Assembly (NCBI RefSeq): GCF_038022665.1
Contig: NZ_CP150629.1
Span: 1,780,480-1,844,479, forward strand
Origin: Methanolobus sp. WCC4
Lineage (GTDB): Archaea; Halobacteriota; Methanosarcinia; Methanosarcinales; Methanosarcinaceae
Direction of reading: 5' to 3'
DNA: 64,000 bases
Each line of letters begins with the position of its first letter. Position 1 is the first letter of the stretch. The position numbers and the translations under genes were made by a program. Shown here in pieces: positions 8,624 to 16,344 of this stretch. The notes under the pieces were generated by a model. The model was not told the DNA's origin. It made no database searches and worked only from the letters and a program-made list of their open reading frames with translations.

Positions 8624-10831
8624 TCAATCCTTATCCACCAACACTGCATCATTAATAACCACCTTTGCAGTGTACTCATCCCGCTCAATGACTTCCATTT
8701 CCCTGATCTCTATCTTTTTGTGATACATCGGTCCGTCGGTCACGAAACTCTCGAACTCGCCGCCTTCGCCTGCTACGTTCAGGCCGATTTTCTCGTTGAG
8801 CTTGACGAGCTTCTTAATATCATTCTCGGTGATGATACGTCCGACCCAGTTTTTATCAAGGCCGTAAGCGGCTATACTGCTGAAAATGAACTCGAATCCG
8901 AGGTCAAGTAACTGGTACATCTCTTTTTCCTGGTCGATGTGCCACAGGGGTGAGAAAGCCTTCAGCCCGAGTTCGTCACATACTCTTTCTATCCTCTCAC
9001 GCTGGTAATTCGAATAGAGGGCACCGGTGACAACTCCTTCGATTCCGAACTCGTCCTTGGCACGGATGATGGCTCTTTTCATGTCATCAAGTTCCTTCTC
9101 CTTCTCACCCTTTGTCATTTCTTCGATCAGTGGCATTTCCATTGCCTCTGCCTGCAGACGTGCAAGGTCGATGTTAGGGGTATGGAACATATATGAATCA
9201 AGGTTCTGGCTCTTGATCGTGATAAGGCACTCAATGGAATAATTCTGCTGCTGCATCACATGCATGGCATAGTTGCTGTCCTTGCCTGAACTGAACAATA
9301 CTCCAAGCTTCAGGTTTGGCTTTCCGTAGAACTGCTTCAGGTAATCTGTTTTTGTCTTACATCCTGCCTTCTTTGCAAGTTTACCGATGGCCTTGTCGAA
9401 CCTGCTACCGTACTGGGCGGCCTGTTTCCTGCGCTGGCTGACATCGGATGGAATGCCTATCTCATCTGCAAGCATGCGGAGTATGAGTTTGTTCTGTTCC
9501 TCGTTTATCTTGTATTCCGGTGGGATCTTCAGGCAATAGTCCACAAAATGTTTGTCAAGATAAGGAACACGCAGCTCTATGTTGTTGTTCATAGAGACGA
9601 CATCGTCACGATAGGTGTTCTTCTCGTAGATCTTCAGTACATCTGCATAACAATCCCTTGCAATGTCGGTGGAGCGCTTGTGACGGTCATAGCCCGCGAA
9701 TACCTCATCGGCGCCGGAACCTGAGAACATGACCCTGATGCCATCTTCCTTTGCAGCGACACATGCTGCGTACATGGTGAGTGCAACACCGACCTTTGGT
9801 ACGTTACTGTCCTCAACAAGCGGGACCACATCTTTGAGATATTCCTCAACCTCTTCCAGACCTATGGTCTTGATCCTAAGGTCAAGTCCAAGTTCCTCTG
9901 CCATCCTTTTGGCATACTCGATGTCCGGTGGCAACTGTACTCCTGAAAGACCTGCGGTGTAACATGTGAAGTCAACTCCGGGTTCTTTTCCCATCATTTT
10001 GCACATGTATGCGATTATGGTCGAGTCGAGACCGCCGGAAAAGAGTATTCCGAACTTCTCTTCAGGCATTCTTATGGAAACCGCATCTTCAAGAAGCTCA
10101 TGCATTTTCGCTTCTACTTCATCGATGCTACCCTCATGCTCTGGAGTAATTGAGAAGAACTCACGGTTGTATTTCTCAATGTTACCAGAGTTATCAGTTG
10201 TATCAATGCCATTACTGTCTATTCTGTAGGCCAGTATCTCCCTGGGGTTGAGTTCTTTGATATCTGCATATCCGTTCCTTGCAAGTGCCTTCTTCTCCGA
10301 GGCGAATGCGAATCCCGTCGAACTGCTGTACCAGAGCGGTTTTATGCCGACGATATCTCTGGCGATGTATACCGCATCATCAATCCAGTAAGCGAAAGCG
10401 TAGACACCGATGACCTCTTTCAGCACCTTATCGATGACCTTCATTGTATCGTTGTCTGAGGCTGCATCAGTTCCCGCATCACCAAGTCGTTTCTCGATGA
10501 GCTGTATCAGCAGGTCGGTATCGTTCTCTGCATCGATGCCATATTTTTCTCCAAGTTCTTTCCAGTTGTAGATCTCGCAGTTTGCAACGATCGTTCCCTT
10601 ATATGCTATTGGCTGGAGTACGAAGTTCACCATGGAATGCAGGCGATGTCCGAGAACATTCATTTGACCGCTACTCTCTATGTCGAGCAGGTCAACGGTC
10701 TTTGCACGGTAAAGGCCTGTTCCAGTGTGGATACCTATCCCGTCAAGTCCTCTGTTCTTTGTTATCTCAAGGGCACTGAGTGTATGTTCAACTGCATTGT
10801 CGTTATCAAAAAAACCTGTAATAGAGCACAT
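8624..10831 (-). CDS. Asparagine synthetase (glutamine-hydrolysing) fused to a Dph6-like diphthine-ammonia ligase domain
   Basis: There are three domains in one 735-aa chain. Residues 1 to about 190 are an Ntn-type glutaminase with Cys2 exposed after Met removal ('MCSITGF'). About 235-490 is an Asn synthetase domain with the PP-loop 'FSGGLDST' and 'FSGSGADEVFAGYDRH'. About 505-735 is a second PP-loop ATPase, 'LFSSGKDSNYAM', with 'GVVTGALYSNYQRERIERVC' and 'GEGGEFESFVTDGP', diagnostic of Dph6/TIGR00289. Dph6 amidates diphthine on elongation factor 2 using ammonia. The known role of each half is established; that the glutaminase also feeds ammonia to the Dph6 domain is inference. It is convergent with the upstream Fe-S gene. 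Confidence 0.92.
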   Translation of the reverse strand: MCSITGFFDNDNAVEHTLSALEITKNRGLDGIGIHTGTGLYRAKTVDLLDIESSGQMNVLGHRLHSMVNFVLQPIAYKGTIVANCEIYNWKELGEKYGIDAENDTDLLIQLIEKRLGDAGTDAASDNDTMKVIDKVLKEVIGVYAFAYWIDDAVYIARDIVGIKPLWYSSSTGFAFASEKKALARNGYADIKELNPREILAYRIDSNGIDTTDNSGNIEKYNREFFSITPEHEGSIDEVEAKMHELLEDAVSIRMPEEKFGILFSGGLDSTIIAYMCKMMGKEPGVDFTCYTAGLSGVQLPPDIEYAKRMAEELGLDLRIKTIGLEEVEEYLKDVVPLVEDSNVPKVGVALTMYAACVAAKEDGIRVMFSGSGADEVFAGYDRHKRSTDIARDCYADVLKIYEKNTYRDDVVSMNNNIELRVPYLDKHFVDYCLKIPPEYKINEEQNKLILRMLADEIGIPSDVSQRRKQAAQYGSRFDKAIGKLAKKAGCKTKTDYLKQFYGKPNLKLGVLFSSGKDSNYAMHVMQQQNYSIECLITIKSQNLDSYMFHTPNIDLARLQAEAMEMPLIEEMTKGEKEKELDDMKRAIIRAKDEFGIEGVVTGALYSNYQRERIERVCDELGLKAFSPLWHIDQEKEMYQLLDLGFEFIFSSIAAYGLDKNWVGRIITENDIKKLVKLNEKIGLNVAGEGGEFESFVTDGPMYHKKIEIREMEVIERDEYTAKVVINDAVLVDKD

Positions 10832-11005
10832 ATTTTCAACTGGTGGATGTATTTTTGGTTAGAAGGGCATTCCAGCCTGATAAAGGCTTTGAGTACATAT
10901 AAAATAATAGCAATGGCTTAGGGACTGAAAACAGTCAACATTTAAATTTAAGGATAATCAGAAATGAATGAGAAAAGAGAGGACTAAAAATAAAAAAAGA
11001 GATGC

Positions 11006-11392
11006 TCAGGGTTTGCATTCCAGAGCAACACGCTGTTCAGGTGTAAGTGATATGTAGAACCTCAGGATATCATCCGGGTCCATGTCGACACCGAGCTTGT
11101 ATCCTCGAGTTCTCCCGGCATCAAGGAAACGTTCTTCTTTTTCGTGTTTCTTGTGCATCAGGGCTTTGACCTCTTCATTGCTGAGTGGTGACATATCGAC
11201 CTTTTTAAGAAGACCTATGAGCAGGAAGTTGTTCTCAATATGCTCGTAAAAGCTTTCCATTTTGTTCTCAACCTTCTTCTCAGGTTCGAACAGGTAGGCT
11301 GTCTCGCCACCGGAACCCTTGTATGCCAGTGATATTTTCTTGAGTACCAGCTTTCCGTTCTCGCAAACCAGTATCTTGCGCTCAGTCTTCAT
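11006..11392 (-). CDS. Small hypothetical protein of methanogens
   Basis: I place the start at the ATG at 11390-11392 because GAGGCA lies just upstream; a longer reading to 11446 is possible but has a poorly conserved-looking extension. The 128-aa product has a short N-terminal beta-like stretch ('KILVCENGKLVLKKISLAY'), a charged helical centre and a C-terminal 'PDDILRFYISLTPEQRVAL' helix. I do not recognise a family. A perfect 8-bp inverted repeat lies 61-84 bp upstream, probably inside its 5' leader. Confidence 0.65.
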   Translation of the reverse strand: MKTERKILVCENGKLVLKKISLAYKGSGGETAYLFEPEKKVENKMESFYEHIENNFLLIGLLKKVDMSPLSNEEVKALMHKKHEKEERFLDAGRTRGYKLGVDMDPDDILRFYISLTPEQRVALECKP

Positions 11393-11452
11393 TTCATTGC
11401 CTCTGTATGTTTTTTGCAGAAACATAATACACAGATGATCATGCAAATCATG

Positions 11453-11476
11453 GGGTCGTACAATCTGTTACGACCC
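11453..11476 (-). promoter_or_regulatory. Perfect inverted repeat in the probable 5' leader of the 11006-11392 gene
   Basis: GGGTCGTA (11453-11460) and TACGACCC (11469-11476) form a perfect 8-bp stem with an 8-nt loop. A TATA-like sequence for the minus strand (ATTATATAG, about 11513-11521) places the predicted transcription start near 11490, so the palindrome would be transcribed as a stable hairpin about 60 nt upstream of the start codon. It could instead be a protein-binding palindrome. Confidence 0.5.
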
Positions 11477-11662
11477 TTCGTATTGTATCTACAATTGATG
11501 ATTTCTCGATCTGCTATATAATGTTATCTTCACTGTACTGTCTAATGAGCATCATTATGATGATATATTGGATCCATAATGTGAACCCGTTCAGACCACA
11601 GGGCAATACCTGAAATAGAAAGAACTTCTAAGAGCTTACAGAATAAAAAGGATCAGGATCAC

Positions 11663-12250
11663 ATGTTCAATGACCAGAAGAATGCAGTAAGGGAATCGAT
11701 ATTACCGTTTGTAAGATGGGTGCCGTTATCTCCAAACTCACTGACTATCATTGGTCTGCTTATCAGTGCCTGGGCTGCATATCAGTTCGCTAAAGGTGAT
11801 CTCCTGGGTGGTGCTCTGTTGATCCTCTTCAGCGGGTTCTTCGATATGATCGATGGTGCCGTTGCCAGGGCAAAGGAATGCATGACCTCTTTTGGCGCAG
11901 TGCTGGATTCCGTGTGTGACCGCTATGCCGATGCTATCATTTTTGTGGGTATCATCTATGGGACCATTTCAGGCACTATAACACAGACAACACTTCTCTC
12001 GATTCCTTTATGGCTCTGGGTCGCATTCGCTATGATCGGATCCTATCTTGTGAGCTATGTACGTTCAAGGGCAGAGACCGCAGGTGCCAGCGCCATGAAT
12101 GTAGGCATTGCTGAAAGGCCGGAAAGGATGATGCTTCTTATTCTGGGTGCACTTACAGGTTACCTTGGTGAGTCCATTCTGATCATAGTTGTCCTTACGC
12201 ACATAACAATTGTACAGCGTGTGATCCATGCAAAGAAGGAACTTGCGTAA
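11663..12250 (+). CDS. CDP-alcohol phosphatidyltransferase, probable archaetidylinositol-phosphate synthase
   Basis: An integral membrane enzyme of 195 aa. The CDP-alcohol phosphatidyltransferase signature D-x2-D-G-x2-A-R-x8-G-x3-D-x3-D is complete: 'FDMIDGAVARAKECMTSFG' followed by 'AVLDSVCDRYAD'. Hydrophobic segments are spread along the protein. In methanogens this family attaches myo-inositol-1-phosphate to CDP-archaeol to give archaetidylinositol phosphate. That assignment rests on overall similarity to the archaeal PgsA-like clade; other head groups are possible. Confidence 0.85.
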   Translation: MFNDQKNAVRESILPFVRWVPLSPNSLTIIGLLISAWAAYQFAKGDLLGGALLILFSGFFDMIDGAVARAKECMTSFGAVLDSVCDRYADAIIFVGIIYGTISGTITQTTLLSIPLWLWVAFAMIGSYLVSYVRSRAETAGASAMNVGIAERPERMMLLILGALTGYLGESILIIVVLTHITIVQRVIHAKKELA

Positions 12251-12404
12251 GATGCAGGGATCTGTACAAAAAGATCAGAGGATAATGCTTTCAATGCAAA
12301 GGTTATAATATCAGGCGTTATTATTTAGGGCTGAGTTTATCTTATAATATCTTATAATTATAGACATCATATTAATATCATCAAATGAGAGATGAGGATT
12401 CCAA

Positions 12405-12656
12405 ATGCAATATCAGGCAGATGTAACCATTGAACTTAAGACCGGTATGCTTGACCCTGAAGGTACAACCATTAAAAGGGCACTTGAACACCTGGGATAC
12501 GAGACCGATAGTGTCAGGACAGCAAAGAAGTACACCATCGACCTTCAGGCAGAGAACATCCACGACGCAAGGGAAACCGTCGAGGAGATGTGCCAGAAAC
12601 TTATCGCTAATCCGATCATCCACAATTATGCTATATCCCTGAGGGAACTACAATGA
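12405..12656 (+). CDS. purS: Phosphoribosylformylglycinamidine synthase subunit PurS
   Basis: An 83-aa protein with the PurS pattern: an N-terminal strand 'ADVTIELKTGMLDPEGTTI', then 'ALEHLGY...VRTAKKYTIDL' and a C-terminal 'ANPIIHNYAISL'. PurS bridges PurL and PurQ in the FGAM synthase complex, which converts FGAR, glutamine and ATP to FGAM in purine synthesis. A GAGG element lies 5' of the ATG. The stop overlaps the purQ start by 4 bp. purL is not in the window. Confidence 0.95.
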   Translation: MQYQADVTIELKTGMLDPEGTTIKRALEHLGYETDSVRTAKKYTIDLQAENIHDARETVEEMCQKLIANPIIHNYAISLRELQ

Positions 12657-13348
12657 GCATCGGTATTGTACAGTTTGGTGGAAGCAATTGTGACCTTGAT
12701 GTGTTGCACGTCCTGAAGGACGTTCTCGGAGTTGACGCTGAACTTGTATGGTACAAGGAAGAAAGTCTGGAACGCTTCGAAGGTATCGTCATCCCTGGAG
12801 GATTCTCATACGGTGACTATCTCAGGGCAGGCGCGATCGCAGCACGTACGCCGATAATGGCATCCGTCAAGAAACTCGCAGCAGAAGGCAAACCTGTTAT
12901 TGGTATCTGCAATGGTTTCCAGGTCCTCACGGAATCAGGACTCCTTGAAGGTGCACTGACAACCAACGAGTATCCTAAGTTCAGATGCGAACCAACATAC
13001 CTCAGGGTCGAGACAACGGACACACCTTTCACTTCTAAGTTCAAGAAGGGTGAGGTTGTAAGCATCCCTATCGCTCACATGGAAGGTAACTTCTATGCGG
13101 ACGAAGCCACACTTTCAAGCCTTGAGGACAATGGTCAGGTAGCTTTCAGATATGTCGATAAGGAAGGCAAATTGACCGACGAGGCAAACCCTAACGGCTC
13201 ACAGGAGAACATCGCAGGTATCGTAAGCGCCAAGAAGAACGTACTTGGTATGATGCCACACCCCGAAAGAGCATCCGAGGAAATACTCGGTTCAAAGGAT
13301 GGCCTCAAAGTCTTCGAATCAATGGTGGAGTTCATCTCCAACAAGTGA
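12653..13348 (+). CDS. purQ: Phosphoribosylformylglycinamidine synthase subunit PurQ (glutaminase)
   Basis: This 231-aa class I glutaminase supplies ammonia to PurL. Motifs are 'FGGSNCDLD' at the N-terminus, 'IPGGFSYGDYLRAGAIA', the nucleophile Cys in 'GICNGFQ', and the 'MMPHPERA' His/Glu near the end. It overlaps purS by 4 bp, so the two are translationally coupled. The next gene, rnhB, is convergent. Confidence 0.97.
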   Translation: MSIGIVQFGGSNCDLDVLHVLKDVLGVDAELVWYKEESLERFEGIVIPGGFSYGDYLRAGAIAARTPIMASVKKLAAEGKPVIGICNGFQVLTESGLLEGALTTNEYPKFRCEPTYLRVETTDTPFTSKFKKGEVVSIPIAHMEGNFYADEATLSSLEDNGQVAFRYVDKEGKLTDEANPNGSQENIAGIVSAKKNVLGMMPHPERASEEILGSKDGLKVFESMVEFISNK

Positions 13349-13409
13349 TTCTTTTTCCTTTACTTTTTTTATTTTGTTTTCACTTTTTGATATTCCGGTT
13401 CCCTGACGA

Positions 13410-14075
13410 TCAGTCCTTATCAGAACCTTCTGTCTGCATTATATTCTCTGCAGTCTTCCAGGAATGCCTCACGAAATCAGGCAGGTCACCATTCTCTTCA
13501 TACCACTCAGAAAGGAACTTCTTTGTCTTCGGGTCGGAAGGATAACCACTTCCAAAGTCCACCTGATATTCTGCTTTGAGCTCTTCTATCAACTCGTCCC
13601 TGCGGACTTTCGCTACGATCGAAGCAGCGGATACTACAGGATAGGTGGCATCAGCCTGATGCTTTGAGACTATCGTCAGTTCATCTGCTTTCTCAGGAGA
13701 TGTCTTCCTGTACTCTTCAAGGAGTCGTCGGCCAAACCTCTCCTCGTTCACGTCTGCAGCGTCAACATAGGCGGTCTCTGGATGAAGCTGTCCGAGTACT
13801 TTAGAGAATGCGACCACCATGATGTCATTCATGCTCATTAATGTCCTCAGTTCATCTATCTGACTGGCTGATATCTCAAATATGAACACGTTATCCGAGT
13901 ACTTCTCTATCTGGCCGGCAAGCTGGGGTCTTTTCTTCTTGCTTATCTTCTTCGAGTCTGCCACGCCAAGGTTCTTCAGTGTATTTACCTTCGCATCATC
14001 GATAAGTACTCCTCCGACACACATGGGTCCTATGACCGGTCCTTTTCCAGCTTCATCAATTCCGGCTATCTTCAT
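13410..14075 (-). CDS. rnhB: Ribonuclease HII
   Basis: Cleaves RNA in RNA-DNA hybrids and at ribonucleotides embedded in DNA. The N-terminus 'AGIDEAGKGPVIGPM' holds two catalytic acidic residues. Others are in 'AYVDAAD' and 'HQADATYPVVSAASIVAKVRRDE'. I use the ATG at 14073-14075 (221 aa), which has AGGA upstream and starts just before the conserved block; a TTG at 14096 would add seven residues that look non-conserved. Confidence 0.95.
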   Translation of the reverse strand: MKIAGIDEAGKGPVIGPMCVGGVLIDDAKVNTLKNLGVADSKKISKKKRPQLAGQIEKYSDNVFIFEISASQIDELRTLMSMNDIMVVAFSKVLGQLHPETAYVDAADVNEERFGRRLLEEYRKTSPEKADELTIVSKHQADATYPVVSAASIVAKVRRDELIEELKAEYQVDFGSGYPSDPKTKKFLSEWYEENGDLPDFVRHSWKTAENIMQTEGSDKD

Positions 14076-14146
14076 CTTATCCATTCCTGGTATCAACTAT
14101 CAATATCAGATGCCTTCAATCCTAAAAAAGGTAATTGCCAGAGGTT

Positions 14147-16330
14147 TCAGATGAACAATGTGAATATCGTGTAACCAATGGCTATCATTATGGTGGAGTG
14201 CTTGAGTCCTGACATAACACTGCCTTCTCCCATTGCACCTGCCATGAGTCCTGAACTGAGTCCCTGGATGATGGCTGCATGCTTGAAGAGACGTGTGTAT
14301 ACCTCAAGGTCGAAGTTACCAAGGAATCCTCCGGATGATGAACCTGACTCTGCCATCCGCTGGCCTGCTTCTGCCATCTCTGTCAGGAAGGTGGTGGATA
14401 TGACGAAGATAACACCAACGAACACCAGGAATGAGATATAGATGATAACGATGTAGATCATCATGCTCATGGAACGTTCCCTTCTCATACTCTGCTCTGA
14501 GGCTGCGTCCCTTGCGGCTACCATAAGCACTTCCCCGATATCACCACTGGATTCATTTGCCTTGGTGATAAGTGAAAGTGACCTTGTGACGACCTGTGTT
14601 CTCAGGCGGTTTGCGAACCTTATCAACCCGTCGTTGATCTCAAGTCCCCAGTAGATGTCATTCCATATCTTCCTGATCTCGCTGCTGAGGTTATCTGTCT
14701 TTGACTTTGCCATGAGCCTGATAGAATCCCTGAGGGTCATACCGGTCTCATTGGTACTGGCAAGCTTCTTGAGGAAATCCGGGAAATTGCTTTCAAGCTT
14801 TCTCTTCTTCCTTGCTTTTATCTCATGGAATATCGAAAGCGGGATGATGACTATGAACAATGCGAATACTATGAGGTCATCAACGAAATCCACAAGGAGT
14901 GGAAGAGTTTGAAGCCTGTTGATGTTCATGAGCAATGGTAGCATGATCACAAGTATCGCAATAGGTATTGTGATGGCCAGTGATGCTAGCGGGTTCCTGA
15001 ACATCGGTGAAAGGGGGTTCTGTATTATCCTTTTGAGTGAGAGTGTCTTCTTGGACCCGATGAAACCTTCAAAGTATCCTCTGTTACGGACCTTGTCCTC
15101 GGTCTCATCGATAAGCTCTCCGTTCTCATCGTAGACCTGTTCGAGGTACTTTGGGACATCAGGTATGCCATGGTCCAGTGTCTCATTCGTAGGAAGTAGC
15201 TTCGGTTCTCCCATCTCCGTCGGTGTTATTATGCTGATCATAACAACGAACATGATGGAGCCTATTGGAAGTACTGCGTAGATGATGGCATAGACCATTG
15301 TGCCTGTCCCTGAGCCCATTACAGCCATCATGACTCCCATGATGATAATGAACAGTGGGCCTGCCACAAATGCGGTCACATAGGATTCTGCAAGAAGACC
15401 CAGTGTTTCAAGGAAACCTTTCTGGTCCACTTCTGCCTTGATAAGGTATTGCTCTGACTTGTCACGGAAATAATTCGGGATATTCCCTCCACTGTCGATA
15501 ACAGTGAGAAGGTTGTACATAAGGTCCTGGAACCTGTCGGATGGTGTTATCTCAGAGGCATTGGTAAGTGCGGTCCTGAGGTCGTGTCCGAAATAGTCCA
15601 TGTCCCTAACAATGGAATCGACTTCCTTTGACACTTCACCGTATGTGTCCTCTGAATCTGCAATGGCCCTGAACACATCGATGATGTTCATTCCACCCTT
15701 GCTCAGAGCATACATGAAAGTGACAGCATAAGGAAGCTGCATGTCTATCTTTCCTTTCCTCTCGCTTGCCTGCAATCCCGGCAGGAGCATGAAAAGTGCA
15801 TAGACCACTCCGCCCATTCCTATCATGAACACTATGGTTATGAATGCTCCAAGGAATATCTCCTTGAATGCAAGGAGTGGCGCCATCCTTGGACCAAATG
15901 TCAGATTAGTTATCTGGTCCGGTAATCCAACCAGTACGATCACAGTATATGTAAGGAAAAGACCGATGATCGCACCTATAATACCTGCTGCAATGGAATA
16001 GAATATCGTATCTGATATGTACATCTCGTGTGAGATGGGGATACGGGCCTGGTTCAGTTGCTTCTGGAGATTCTCATAGGTTTCCTTTCTGGCCTGGATC
16101 TTATCACCTATAAGGGTGAAAGGGATCCTTTTCAGGATACTTATGTATATAAGTATGGTCTTAGTGTAATTGTCGATATCGAAACTCTTTTTTCGTCTCT
16201 TCGATCTTTTCTTCTTGCCTTTGTCGACATCTTCCGTAACAGTTTCCTGAATGTCCGGAGTCTCATCTGAAACGACATTTTCAAGATCGTTCCCGATCAG
16301 TTCTTCAGGAGTTTCTTCGGTCTCGGTCAT
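14147..16330 (-). CDS. Type II/IV secretion platform membrane protein (duplicated T2SSF/TadC-like)
   Basis: An acidic N-terminal region (about 1-45) is followed by two copies of the T2SSF fold, each with a cytoplasmic helical domain ('MQLPYAVTFMYALSKGGMNIIDVF' type and 'FPDFLKKLASTNETGMTLRDSIRL' type) and hydrophobic segments. This is the polytopic platform of archaeal type IV pili or archaella (FlaJ/TadC group) and works with the ATPase encoded immediately upstream. The start at ATG 16328-16330 has GGTGAG just upstream; an ATG at 16348 overlapping the ATPase stop is the alternative. No pilin or archaellin gene lies in the window. Confidence 0.88.
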   Translation of the reverse strand: MTETEETPEELIGNDLENVVSDETPDIQETVTEDVDKGKKKRSKRRKKSFDIDNYTKTILIYISILKRIPFTLIGDKIQARKETYENLQKQLNQARIPISHEMYISDTIFYSIAAGIIGAIIGLFLTYTVIVLVGLPDQITNLTFGPRMAPLLAFKEIFLGAFITIVFMIGMGGVVYALFMLLPGLQASERKGKIDMQLPYAVTFMYALSKGGMNIIDVFRAIADSEDTYGEVSKEVDSIVRDMDYFGHDLRTALTNASEITPSDRFQDLMYNLLTVIDSGGNIPNYFRDKSEQYLIKAEVDQKGFLETLGLLAESYVTAFVAGPLFIIIMGVMMAVMGSGTGTMVYAIIYAVLPIGSIMFVVMISIITPTEMGEPKLLPTNETLDHGIPDVPKYLEQVYDENGELIDETEDKVRNRGYFEGFIGSKKTLSLKRIIQNPLSPMFRNPLASLAITIPIAILVIMLPLLMNINRLQTLPLLVDFVDDLIVFALFIVIIPLSIFHEIKARKKRKLESNFPDFLKKLASTNETGMTLRDSIRLMAKSKTDNLSSEIRKIWNDIYWGLEINDGLIRFANRLRTQVVTRSLSLITKANESSGDIGEVLMVAARDAASEQSMRRERSMSMMIYIVIIYISFLVFVGVIFVISTTFLTEMAEAGQRMAESGSSSGGFLGNFDLEVYTRLFKHAAIIQGLSSGLMAGAMGEGSVMSGLKHSTIMIAIGYTIFTLFI

Positions 16331-16344
16331 GTTCTCACCGGCTC

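Noticed and set aside
11453-11476. MsvR box at the palindrome upstream of the small unknown gene
   Set aside because: The TCGTA/TACGA arms are separated by 8 rather than 4 bases and the outer bases differ.
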